This document shows positions 1-8,129 of a DNA stretch of 38,941 nt, in pieces. Position 1 is the stretch's first letter. Each line of letters begins with the position of its first letter. The position numbers and the translations under genes were made by a program. Location: NCBI GenBank assembly GCA_002385885.1, contig DGEI01000030.1:1-38941 (forward strand), in the 5' to 3' direction. The notes beneath the pieces were generated by a model. It saw nothing but the letters and a program-made list of their open reading frames with translations, ran no database searches and was not told the origin of the DNA. This DNA comes from Firmicutes bacterium UBA3930 (GTDB lineage: Bacteria; Bacillota; Clostridia; Caldicoprobacterales; Caldicoprobacteraceae).

Positions 1-19
1 AGATGTGTATAAGAGACAG
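1..19 (+). other. Tn5/Nextera mosaic-end adapter remnant
   Basis: The first 19 bases, AGATGTGTATAAGAGACAG, are exactly the Tn5 transposase mosaic end used in tagmentation libraries. Their position at the very edge, followed at once by feoB coding sequence in mid-gene, shows untrimmed adapter and not genomic DNA. The ATG at base 5 lies inside the adapter and gives a false start to the first reading frame. Confidence 0.93.
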
Positions 20-919
20 CTCGACTATTTTTTTAAGAAGGCATGTGCCCACGGGAAACAGGCCCTGACAATGTGCATGGGGCTGGGGTGCAATGCTGTT
101 GGCGTTACTGCATGCAGAATCATTGATTCCCCGCGGGAGAGATTGATCGGTATAATAACAAACAATTATATGCCCTGCAATGGGCGGTTTCCAACTTTGA
201 TTGCTTTATCCGCCGTATTTATTGCCGGCCGTGCAGGGGCAATACAGCCGGTATTGGCTGCTGTTACGGTACTGGGCCTTATAGTGTTTTCCGTTGTAAT
301 AACCCTGGCTGTATCCAGAGTATTGTCATGTACGGTTTTAAAAGGATTGCCTTCATCTTTTGCCCTGGAGCTTCCTCCATATAGAAAACCTCAAATAGGC
401 AGGGTTATTATCCACTCATTACTGGATCGCACTTTATTTGTTCTGGCCAGGGCTGTTATGGTAGCCGCCCCGGCAGGAGTAATTATATGGTTTATAGCAA
501 ATGTCACCATATTTGATGCAACCCTGCTGGAACACTGTACCGGATTTATCGATCCTTTTGCCCGGGCTATAGGACTGGATGGATACATATTATTGGCTTT
601 TTTACTGGGATTTCCGGCCAACGAGATAGTAATTCCGGTGGTCATTATGAGTTATATGTCCGGAGGTGCTATAATTGAACTGGATAACCTGCATGCACTT
701 CGTCAGTTGCTGGAAGGACACGGATGGACATGGGTGACGGCTCTGTGTACCATGTTGTTTTCCCTCAATCATTTTCCCTGCGGAACCACTCTGCTGACCA
801 TTAAGAAAGAGACTGGAAGCTGGAAATGGACGCTGATATCCTTTATTGTTCCAACTGTTACCGGAATTGCCGTCTGTTTTATTGTTGCACAGTCTGCCCG
901 GTTTTTTGGGCTGGTTTAG
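20..919 (+). CDS. feoB: Ferrous iron transport protein B, C-terminal part (5' truncated)
   Basis: This is the C-terminal half of FeoB, the GTP-gated inner-membrane Fe(II) importer. The N-terminal GTPase domain lies off the window. The segment GLGCNAVGV, followed by a DSPRERL motif and a PCNGRFP motif, is typical of Gram-positive FeoB Gate/FeoB_C domains, and several hydrophobic spans follow (around bases 210-330, 430-520, 580-660 and 830-900). The protein ends in a hydrophobic segment with stop TAG at 917-919. The frame is open through the adapter at bases 1-19, but those codons are artefactual, so the genuine sequence begins at base 20 without a start codon. No feoA is visible downstream. 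Assignment is firm from family motifs; only the truncation limits it. Confidence 0.9.
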   Translation, partial: LDYFFKKACAHGKQALTMCMGLGCNAVGVTACRIIDSPRERLIGIITNNYMPCNGRFPTLIALSAVFIAGRAGAIQPVLAAVTVLGLIVFSVVITLAVSRVLSCTVLKGLPSSFALELPPYRKPQIGRVIIHSLLDRTLFVLARAVMVAAPAGVIIWFIANVTIFDATLLEHCTGFIDPFARAIGLDGYILLAFLLGFPANEIVIPVVIMSYMSGGAIIELDNLHALRQLLEGHGWTWVTALCTMLFSLNHFPCGTTLLTIKKETGSWKWTLISFIVPTVTGIAVCFIVAQSARFFGLV

Positions 920-1080
920 CAGCCTGGCATTTATACAGACAGAGTGGAATGAAAACCCGGCAATACGACTGTTTACATTTACAGGGATGAGTGATAAAAT
1001 TTATTATGATTTAAATTCTGTAATGTTAATTCCAGTATAATTATCTACAACAGAACCGGAATGAAGGAGATGAAACGGAT

Positions 1081-2505
1081 ATGATACCGGACAAAAAACA
1101 AGGCAGTGACATAATGAATAACTATCAGTATGCCTGGGATAAATACAATCAGGAGGAGATGGACAGAGTATTTTTATTTTCAGAAGGGTACAAGGATTTT
1201 ATATCAAAGTGTAAAACTGAGAGGGAATGTGTAAAAGAGTTTATAGCCATGGCCGAGAAGAATGGATTCAGGGATCTTGAAACCGTTATTGCTGAGGGAG
1301 GCAGTGTAAAGCCGGGTGATAGATTGTATGCCAATAACATGGGTAAAACCCTGGCGCTGTTTGTAATAGGCACACAGCCTTTGGAAAAGGGTATGAGGAT
1401 CCTGGGAGCTCATATAGATTCGCCAAGGCTTGATTTAAAACAAAATCCCTTATATGAGGATACATATCTGGCTATGCTGGAAACCCACTACTACGGAGGA
1501 GTTAAGAAATATCAATGGGTGGCAATACCATTGGCTATACATGGAGTGGTGGTTAAAAAAGACGGCAATGTGATTGAAGTTGTAATAGGAGAAGAGGACG
1601 ATGACCCGGTGGTTGGAGTCTCGGATCTTCTTATTCACCTGGCTGCCGATCAGATGGAGAAAAAACTTTCCAAGGGTATTGAGGGAGAAGATTTGAACAT
1701 CTGTATTGGCAGCATACCCATAAAGGCTGGAAATGACGGTGAAAAGGAGCGGGTCAAGAAAAACATACTTCGCCTTTTAAATCAAAAATACGGGATTACC
1801 GAAGAGGATTTTGTATCAGCTGAATTGGAAGTTGTCCCTGCCGGGAAGGCCAGGGATTATGGGCTTGACCGAAGCATGGTTATGGCCTACGGGCACGATG
1901 ACAGGGTGTGTGCCTATACATCCTTTGAAGCCCTTATGAGGATAAAAAATCCTGAAAAGACTTGTGTGGCTTTAATGGTGGATAAGGAAGAGATAGGAAG
2001 CGTTGGGGCCACAGGAATGACTTCAAGGTTTTTTGAAAACGTCCTGGCAGAGATTATAAATCTCATGGGCAATTACAATGAACTTATACTGCGGCGTGCG
2101 TTAGCCAATTCAAGGATGCTGTCCTGTGACGTAAGCGCCGGGTTTGATCCCAATTATCCTTCGGTTATGGAGAAACGCAATTCTGCCTACCTGGGTAAAG
2201 GGTTGACCTTCAATAAGTATACCGGTTCCCGGGGAAAATCGGGAAGCAATGATGCAAATGCAGAATATATGGCATGTTTACGGGCAATAATGGATAAACA
2301 TGGCGTTTCATGGCAGACTGCCGAACTTGGCAAGGTCGATCAAGGCGGCGGAGGTACCGTTGCTTATATATTGGCTGAGTATGGCATGGAAGTAATTGAT
2401 TGTGGTGTACCGCTTCACAATATGCACGCTCCTTGGGAGGTAGCCAGCAAGGCAGATATCTATGAAGCTATGCGCGGTTATTATGCCTTCCTGATGGAAG
2501 CGTAG
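1081..2505 (+). CDS. M18 family aminopeptidase
   Basis: A cytosolic dinuclear-zinc aminopeptidase of peptidase family M18, which removes N-terminal (often acidic) residues from peptides. At 474 residues it has the usual family length. Metal-site motifs are in order: GAHIDSPR (His about 111), GHDDRVCAY, DKEEIGS, and a C-terminal PLHNMHAPWEV with the last histidine ligand. The start ATG at 1081 follows AAGGAGA at 1064-1070; an internal ATG at 1114 lacks a ribosome site. A TATAAT at 1036-1041 may be its -10, but no convincing -35 is present. The gene is followed by a strong terminator, so it appears monocistronic. Family assignment is secure; substrate preference is not visible. Confidence 0.93.
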   Translation: MIPDKKQGSDIMNNYQYAWDKYNQEEMDRVFLFSEGYKDFISKCKTERECVKEFIAMAEKNGFRDLETVIAEGGSVKPGDRLYANNMGKTLALFVIGTQPLEKGMRILGAHIDSPRLDLKQNPLYEDTYLAMLETHYYGGVKKYQWVAIPLAIHGVVVKKDGNVIEVVIGEEDDDPVVGVSDLLIHLAADQMEKKLSKGIEGEDLNICIGSIPIKAGNDGEKERVKKNILRLLNQKYGITEEDFVSAELEVVPAGKARDYGLDRSMVMAYGHDDRVCAYTSFEALMRIKNPEKTCVALMVDKEEIGSVGATGMTSRFFENVLAEIINLMGNYNELILRRALANSRMLSCDVSAGFDPNYPSVMEKRNSAYLGKGLTFNKYTGSRGKSGSNDANAEYMACLRAIMDKHGVSWQTAELGKVDQGGGGTVAYILAEYGMEVIDCGVPLHNMHAPWEVASKADIYEAMRGYYAFLMEA

Positions 2506-2570
2506 TCTGGAGACGGTGTTTTTGATACTATACAGGGGTTACATTTAGTATATTTTAATCAGCATCAACA

Positions 2571-2614
2571 AAAAAGGTATCCCGTATAAATTACTTGTTT
2601 TGGGATACCTTTTT
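2571..2614. terminator. Bidirectional rho-independent terminator
   Basis: A perfect 13-bp inverted repeat (AAAAAGGTATCCC at 2571-2583 and GGGATACCTTTTT at 2602-2614) has runs of A and T on its outer sides. It can stop transcription from the M18 peptidase gene on the plus strand and from the HPr-like gene on the minus strand. Confidence 0.88.
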
Positions 2615-2850
2615 CAATGAGGCTGGAAAGATGTCAGTTTATCTGCAAATTCATGAGCATCGGTTCCGCAGGCTGATACTGTCACCGGTTTCCACAAGGC
2701 CAGCGCCAAAATCCCCAGTATGCTCTTCCCATCCACCTCATGGCTGCTGCTCCTTACTTTTATATCGCAGTCATACCGCGATGCCAGATTAACAAATTCA
2801 CACACTTCTGTCAGCTTATCAAAGTATACCTGCTTCTCAATGCGGTTCAT
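2614..2850 (-). CDS. HPr-like protein lacking the active-site histidine
   Basis: A 78-residue protein of the HPr fold. Hand alignment with Bacillus HPr places VNLASRYDCDI over the VQTASKYDADV segment and DGKSILG over the regulatory serine-46 segment (Ser43 here). The position of the catalytic His15 is Lys12, and the neighbouring Arg-Pro is also replaced, so it cannot act as a PTS phosphocarrier. It may instead be a Crh-like regulatory partner that uses only serine phosphorylation; clostridial genomes often carry such short paralogs. The start ATG follows a strong AGGGAGGTGAGT at 2854-2865. It stands alone between the M18 peptidase and the MATE exporter. The fold is clear; the regulatory role is inference. 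Confidence 0.8.
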   Translation of the reverse strand: MNRIEKQVYFDKLTEVCEFVNLASRYDCDIKVRSSSHEVDGKSILGILALALWKPVTVSACGTDAHEFADKLTSFQPH

Positions 2851-2897
2851 ATACTCACCTCCCTGTTAATGATTATATATATGCTGACTTTATATAT

Positions 2898-2903
2898 ATT
2901 ATA
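2898..2903 (-). promoter_or_regulatory. -10 element of the HPr-like gene
   Basis: A consensus TATAAT on the minus strand lies about 48 bases before the start codon. The -35 region 17 bases upstream is poor (GTTATT), so the promoter is either weak or needs an activator. Confidence 0.4.
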
Positions 2904-2974
2904 CCACAAATATTGTACTTAATAACTTTTATCAGTATTAATGCATTTTGTCTAATAATTTTTACCAACGTGGT

Positions 2975-4345
2975 TTATATCTGTGTCAGCTTTTTGTTTT
3001 TCCATCTGCCCATTTTGTAGTAAGCCTGACTGAGAACCATTGATATAAATGAACTGGTTGATATGGCGATCCATATACCGTTTACCCCTAAGCTTTCCAG
3101 TGAGGACAGATATCTGGCGAGCGGGATTCGTATCATCCATAGGGATACGAAGGAAAAAACCATTGTAGGGAAAGTATCTCCTGCTCCCCTTAATATACCG
3201 TTTGAAACAAACATCAAAGAAAAAGGGATATAAGAAAGCCCCACAATTCTCAGATAGACGCTTCCGATATTCAACACATCAGCATTACTGGTGAAAATCT
3301 GCAGAAAAGCCTTTGGTATTGCTAAAGCTAATATAACCAATACTACAGTGATACTGCTCACAAGAATGCTTCCCCATTTAAAAACCTCTTTGACCCTTTC
3401 GGTTTTTGCTGCTCCCAGGCTTTGTCCCGTAATGGCCGATACAGCCATGCCAAAGGACATGGCTGGCATATGGGCAAACTGATCCAGCCTTGATGCAGCC
3501 CCGAATGCTGCCACCGCATCGGAGCCAAATGAATTTATTATACCAACCATTATGGTCAGGCCCATGGATACCACGATCTGTTGTATACCTGCCGGAAGAC
3601 CTATTTTGACCAGTTTCCATAAAAGTTCTCCTATGAACTTAAAATCTTTTATCTTAGGGCTGATAATATGGTTTTTTCTATATAAATAAAACAGTATCAA
3701 TACAAAAGCCAATGCCTGTGATATTATGGTAGCCAGCGCCGCGCCTGCAATGCCCATTTTGGGGAAAATACCAATACCAAATATAAAAAGCGGATCAAGA
3801 ATGATATTGGTGATAGTTGCTGCAATCAGGAATTTCACGGGAGTCCTGGGTTCTCCCAGCCCGTTTAAAACAGCGCTCATTACATTAAAGCCGAACACGA
3901 AGATAAGCCCCAGCAGATATATATTCAGGTATTCGACGGCATATGCAAGAATGTCCTGGGGAGTGTTCAGCAAAACCAGAATCTGTTTACTGAATGATAT
4001 ACCCAGAATTGTGACAACGGCAGCCACCATTCCCAGCAATAAAAAGGAATTGTTCATTGTATTTGTTATCATTTCGGGGTTTTTTGCACCGGCATACTGT
4101 GCCACCAGTACCGAAGTAGCCATGGTTATGCCGGTAACCAGGGAGATCAGGATGAATATAATAGGGAAGCTTACCGACACCGCTCCCAGGGCTTCAGCTC
4201 CGAGGAACTGTCCTACCCAAATACTATCAATGGTATTGTATAATGCCTGAAAAACGTTACCTAACAGCAAGGGGACTGAGAAGTTTATCAGGTGTTTTAT
4301 TATGCTTCCTTCAGTTAAATCAGTGCCTGTACTGCGATTGGCCAT
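2975..4345 (-). CDS. MATE family multidrug/cation exporter
   Basis: A 456-residue integral membrane protein of the MATE family, which exports drugs or metabolites in exchange for Na+ or H+. The N-terminal LLGNVFQALYN followed by the DSIWVGQFLGAEALGAVS signature is typical of the prokaryotic MepA/NorM-like branch, and the alternation of hydrophobic spans fits about 12 transmembrane helices in two homologous halves. The start ATG at 4345 is preceded by GGAGAAAA at the right distance. It has its own perfect-consensus promoter (see 4382-4410) and is transcribed alone. Substrate cannot be predicted. Confidence 0.92.
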   Translation of the reverse strand: MANRSTGTDLTEGSIIKHLINFSVPLLLGNVFQALYNTIDSIWVGQFLGAEALGAVSVSFPIIFILISLVTGITMATSVLVAQYAGAKNPEMITNTMNNSFLLLGMVAAVVTILGISFSKQILVLLNTPQDILAYAVEYLNIYLLGLIFVFGFNVMSAVLNGLGEPRTPVKFLIAATITNIILDPLFIFGIGIFPKMGIAGAALATIISQALAFVLILFYLYRKNHIISPKIKDFKFIGELLWKLVKIGLPAGIQQIVVSMGLTIMVGIINSFGSDAVAAFGAASRLDQFAHMPAMSFGMAVSAITGQSLGAAKTERVKEVFKWGSILVSSITVVLVILALAIPKAFLQIFTSNADVLNIGSVYLRIVGLSYIPFSLMFVSNGILRGAGDTFPTMVFSFVSLWMIRIPLARYLSSLESLGVNGIWIAISTSSFISMVLSQAYYKMGRWKNKKLTQI

Positions 4346-4381
4346 ATTGCTTTTCTCCTTTGTCAGAACATGGTTTATTTG

Positions 4382-4410
4382 ATTATAATTTTAAACCTAT
4401 GTCATGTCAA
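4382..4410 (-). promoter_or_regulatory. Consensus sigma-A promoter for the MATE gene
   Basis: On the minus strand TTGACA (4405-4410) and TATAAT (4382-4387) are separated by exactly 17 bases, an ideal housekeeping promoter 37 bases before the MATE start codon. The 358-base interval 4346-4703 holds this promoter and the divergent promoter at 4613-4641; nothing else is recognisable in it. Confidence 0.85.
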
Positions 4411-4612
4411 ACAAAACGCGATTTGGATTGCAGCTTTATTGAAGAATATAACTAAGTAATTTGTTTAGCAGCAGCATATTTTATCCGGATGATTTATAAA
4501 TATATTAATGTCCTGTTGGCATGGTATTTATAAAGTTTTATGGCAAGCATTAAAAAATGAAGGAATTTCTTTATATGTGTAGAAGTTATAAACATACAAT
4601 TATTGGTAATAA

Positions 4613-4641
4613 TTGATAAAGAAAAATATGGATGAAATAAT
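4613..4641 (+). promoter_or_regulatory. Sigma-A promoter for the histidine kinase operon
   Basis: TTGATA (4613-4618) and AATAAT (4636-4641) are 17 bases apart, each with five of six consensus bases. The predicted start of transcription is about 55 bases before the kinase ATG. Confidence 0.65.
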
Positions 4642-4703
4642 ATGTAAAATGGTAGAATCAGTTCTGCTTGTGCTATTTGTCAGTATGATGGGGGAGCGGC
4701 AAT

Positions 4704-5996
4704 ATGGTAAACAGAAAAAGCTTCCATATGGAGGAAGAATATAGCGATGACATTATATCCATCAGAAAGTATATATTGTCATCATGGGAACGATGTCTGA
4801 ACAACGGTATGCTGCCGGAGGATATGCCCCACCTGAAAAAGGTTTCAGCCGAAGAACTGGATAAGTTGGTAAAACAGAACAAAAATCTTATAGATATTGC
4901 ACTGACATATATCAAAGATCTCAAAAAAATGATTTCAACTGACGAGAATATCATAATTATATGCAGTAAAGAGTATGTTATAATCAATAAAACAGGCCAT
5001 GTTCCGGAACTTGTTGAACTGGGAATAGACGTTGGGCAGTCAGTTAGCGAAGAGAATATGGGAACCAATTGTCTGGGTACCTGTATAATTTCCAATGTTC
5101 CAATTGCTGTGTTTGGTGATCAGCATTTTTTGGACGTTTTTAAGAAATGGGCGGGATTTGGGGTTCCTATACATGATTCTAATCATGAGATTTTAGGAGC
5201 ACTGGGAATCTATGTTCCGTCAGAAACTGCCAACTATAATATATTGAGAATGCTTGGTTTAGCTGCAAAAGGGATCGAGAACCAGATTCAGCTTACCAGT
5301 ATGAATAAAGAGCTGGAAACTTTAAACCAGAAGTTATCGGGATTCAACAACGATGTCATTAATATTGCTTCCATGATTTCACATGAAATCCGGAATTCCT
5401 TGTCAACAATCAGTGCATACGTACAGCTGCTTCAGCTGGAGAGCATTCTTGACCGTTCGAGAGCTGAGAGAATACTGATGGAAATAAACCATGTCAGTAA
5501 GATGTTAAATGATTTCAGAACTTTAACCAAACCCGTTCAGTTAAATTTTGTCAGACTTTCTTTAAATGACTTGCTTAAAAATACTGTTGATATAATGATC
5601 CCAAAGGCTCATATGGCGAACGTTGATATCAAGATTTTTCTAACGAATAATGACATCTATGCTAAAGTTGACAAGGACTCTATACAGGAGGCATTTGTTA
5701 ATCTGATTGAAAATGCAATACACGCCATGGAAGATGGAGGAACGTTGACCATAAGGCTGTCAAGGATTCAAAAACACGGAAAGGCGTTGATCGAATTTGA
5801 AGACACGGGGGTGGGGATCGAGGAAGAAAACTTGGAAAGGATTTTTAAACTGTTTTTTACAACAAAAAAGAATGGCAGCGGTCTGGGACTGATCTTGTGC
5901 AAAAATACCATCAGGAATCACAATGGAAGCATTCGTGTGAAAAGCAAGGTCAACCAGGGAACTACATTTTATGTTGAACTTCCATACATTGATTAA
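4704..5996 (+). CDS. GAF-domain sensor histidine kinase
   Basis: A soluble sensor kinase of 430 residues with no transmembrane span. Residues ~20-190 hold a GAF-type domain like that at the N-terminus of AcoR-class sigma-54 activators: an opening SWERCLNNG, then ENMGTNCLGT, a conserved pattern for that subfamily, and an ILGALGIYVP strand. A helical linker leads to the HisKA domain with phospho-acceptor His227 (SHEIRNS), the N box near residue 333 (NLIENAIHAM), the DTGVGI G1 box and the GSGLGLILCK G2 box. The start ATG follows GGGGGAG at 4690-4696. No response regulator lies nearby, so it is an orphan kinase in this window. It is followed 49 bases later by a membrane peptidase gene. Family assignment is firm; the signal is unknown. 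Confidence 0.9.
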   Translation: MVNRKSFHMEEEYSDDIISIRKYILSSWERCLNNGMLPEDMPHLKKVSAEELDKLVKQNKNLIDIALTYIKDLKKMISTDENIIIICSKEYVIINKTGHVPELVELGIDVGQSVSEENMGTNCLGTCIISNVPIAVFGDQHFLDVFKKWAGFGVPIHDSNHEILGALGIYVPSETANYNILRMLGLAAKGIENQIQLTSMNKELETLNQKLSGFNNDVINIASMISHEIRNSLSTISAYVQLLQLESILDRSRAERILMEINHVSKMLNDFRTLTKPVQLNFVRLSLNDLLKNTVDIMIPKAHMANVDIKIFLTNNDIYAKVDKDSIQEAFVNLIENAIHAMEDGGTLTIRLSRIQKHGKALIEFEDTGVGIEEENLERIFKLFFTTKKNGSGLGLILCKNTIRNHNGSIRVKSKVNQGTTFYVELPYID

Positions 5997-6045
5997 TATT
6001 ACCCAGTTTCCGGGTAAAAAACCTGCGTTATTTGGGGGCAGGAGA

Positions 6046-7593
6046 ATGAAGTTTATTATTTTTATGACTGAAAAAAACAGGCGTAATTTTTTTGCCATAC
6101 TCCTTATTTGCATACTGATAGCATCATTAGGAGGAGCTTACCTCAATAGATACGCCCGCTCCGGCAGGGAATATGAAAGACAACCCGGGGCTGAGTTGTT
6201 AGAAATCAGCAAGGATTTGAGTATATACGATATTGATGTTATATTTGATCCTGAGAATGCACGGTTAATCTGCAAGCAAAATGTAAAGCTGGTAAACAGG
6301 GATGATATTGAATTCAACAGCATATACTTCCATCTTTATCCGAATGCATTTAAAGAAGAAAAAAGGCTGCCGTTTTTATCCGATGAAAAAGATGCTGCAT
6401 ATCCAAATGGTTTTTCTCCCGGATGGATTGATTTGAAATCAGTTAGTATTGGTGATTCTCCGGTTGACTACCAGATAGGAGGCTACAATAACAACATATT
6501 GGCTGTCATGCTGGATAAACCTTTGAAACCCGGCGGCAGTACAGACATTGCAATGGAGTACAGTGTCATAATTCCAAATTCCATCGGCAGGTTTGGTTAT
6601 GGAGAGAATACCTTCAATATAGCAAACTGGTATCCTGTTTCATGTGTATATGATCATAGCGGCTGGAATACGGATCCGTATTATGCTATCGGAGATCCTT
6701 TCTACAGCGATGTATCAAATTACTTTGTCAATATAAAAGTGCCTTCCGGCTATGTCATAGCTTCGACCGGTGATATAGCGGAGATTAAGGATGAAGGTGA
6801 ATACAGGATTTGGGAAATAGAGGCATTGGCTGTGAGGGACTTTGTCTGGATTGCAAGCGAAAGGTTTGAGATCGGGTCCCGCCAGGTAGATCAAACTACG
6901 GTGTATTCATATTTTTTTCCTGAGAGCAGGGAAAGTGGATTAAGGGCTTTGGATTACGCCGCATATGCGTTGCAAATATTCAATAGCTGTTTTGGGATGT
7001 ATCCTTACCGGCAGTTTTCGGTAGTACAGTCGGATTTTTTTGTTGGAGGCATGGAGTATCCCAACCTGGTTATGATAGATAAAAATTTGTATGATAAAGA
7101 GCAGCTTTTTTGGCTGGAATATGTAACGGTGCATGAAACTGCCCATCAGTGGTGGTATGGGATTGTAGGGAACGATCAAATAGATGAACCCTGGCTGGAT
7201 GAGGCATTGACCGAGTATTCAACAGTATTGTACTATGGGCACAGGTATGGACAGGACAAAGAAAATGAAATTTACAACATAATAACAGGTGAAGGGACAC
7301 AATCATCTCTGGAAAAGTATATATTGGATGAACAGGAAATAAATACTGCGGTTGACCAGCCTATATACAAATTTTCCGACTGGATATTATATGATCTGAT
7401 TGTATACAGGAAAGGAGCCGGCATATTCCGGGAAATGCACCGGATAACCGGTGACGAGGTATTCTATGAAATTTTACGGAAATATTTTGAGAACAATAAG
7501 TTCTCCAATGCTGCTCATACTGATTTGCAAAAAGCATGTGAAGAGGTAACGGGAAAATCATGGGATGCATTTTTCCAGCGACAGCTGGAGTGA
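6046..7593 (+). CDS. Membrane-anchored M1 family metallopeptidase
   Basis: A zinc aminopeptidase of family M1. The HEXXH motif is HETAH (His363-His367), and the third zinc ligand Glu386 follows after exactly 18 residues in the DEALTEY segment, as the family requires. A hydrophobic stretch at residues ~13-30 (RNFFAILLICILIASLGG) with basic residues before it predicts an N-terminal anchor, placing the catalytic domain outside the cell. At 515 residues it is shorter than classical aminopeptidase N and lacks most of the C-terminal helical domain. The frame is open from 5971, but that start lies inside the kinase gene; I chose ATG 6046 after a GGGGGCAGGAGA tract, with ATG 6064 as an alternative. 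It probably shares the kinase transcript. Confidence 0.88.
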   Translation: MKFIIFMTEKNRRNFFAILLICILIASLGGAYLNRYARSGREYERQPGAELLEISKDLSIYDIDVIFDPENARLICKQNVKLVNRDDIEFNSIYFHLYPNAFKEEKRLPFLSDEKDAAYPNGFSPGWIDLKSVSIGDSPVDYQIGGYNNNILAVMLDKPLKPGGSTDIAMEYSVIIPNSIGRFGYGENTFNIANWYPVSCVYDHSGWNTDPYYAIGDPFYSDVSNYFVNIKVPSGYVIASTGDIAEIKDEGEYRIWEIEALAVRDFVWIASERFEIGSRQVDQTTVYSYFFPESRESGLRALDYAAYALQIFNSCFGMYPYRQFSVVQSDFFVGGMEYPNLVMIDKNLYDKEQLFWLEYVTVHETAHQWWYGIVGNDQIDEPWLDEALTEYSTVLYYGHRYGQDKENEIYNIITGEGTQSSLEKYILDEQEINTAVDQPIYKFSDWILYDLIVYRKGAGIFREMHRITGDEVFYEILRKYFENNKFSNAAHTDLQKACEEVTGKSWDAFFQRQLE

Positions 7594-7621
7594 TTTTACA
7601 CTAAATGGAACTTTATTTTGA

Positions 7622-7650
7622 TTGATTTTTTTAAAAAAAGACGTTATACT
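7622..7650 (+). promoter_or_regulatory. Sigma-A promoter for the FmdB-like gene
   Basis: TTGATT (7622-7627) and TATACT (7645-7650) are spaced by 17 bases, with an A/T-rich spacer, 43 bases before the FmdB-like start codon. Confidence 0.65.
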
Positions 7651-7692
7651 TTATTATAAGCATTATATTAGACATATTGGAGAGGATAATAT

Positions 7693-7911
7693 ATGCCGTT
7701 GTTGGATTTTCAGTGCGGTAAATGCGGAAATAAGTTTGATGAGCTGGTATACACCAGTCAAATGGACAAAGTAACGTGTCCCGAATGCGGAAGCAGGGAT
7801 GTTAAACGAGTATATGAGGGAAAATGTTATTTTGGCATGCTGGGCGGCCTGTCAGATTCCGGAGGGTGTTCCGGAAGAAGCTGTAGTGGATGCAGCGGAT
7901 GCGGGCATTGA
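7693..7911 (+). CDS. FmdB-family zinc ribbon protein
   Basis: A 72-residue protein with an N-terminal zinc ribbon of the FmdB/CxxC_CxxC_SSSS type: MPLLDFQCGKCG (Cys8, Cys11) and CPECGS (Cys29, Cys32) would bind one zinc. The C-terminal third is unusually rich in Gly, Ser and Cys (GCSGRSCSGCSGCGH), a low-complexity tail also common in this family. The start follows GGAGAGG at a good distance. The family was named after a putative regulator of formamidase, but its biochemical role is largely unproven. It precedes murA with a 218-base gap and no visible terminator between them. Confidence 0.88.
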   Translation: MPLLDFQCGKCGNKFDELVYTSQMDKVTCPECGSRDVKRVYEGKCYFGMLGGLSDSGGCSGRSCSGCSGCGH

Positions 7912-8129
7912 TCGAGCATTTATTTTTTGTGGAAAAAATGGACAAACTTGTTAATGACGCTTAATACAAATTTAAATATATTTAATATAGAATTTAGTTG
8001 GTATTGTGGTAGAATAACAATGGAATTATCAATATATAATATCGGATTGATGGACGCAGTTGTGTTCTGATACGGTTGGTTGAAGTTGGGAGGTGAAGTT
8101 CCTTTCCATAACGGGAAGGGAACGGTAGA

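Noticed and set aside
3726..4250. 174-codon plus-strand frame opposite the MATE gene
   Set aside because: Antisense to conserved MATE motifs, with no ribosome site; it is a shadow of the membrane protein codons.
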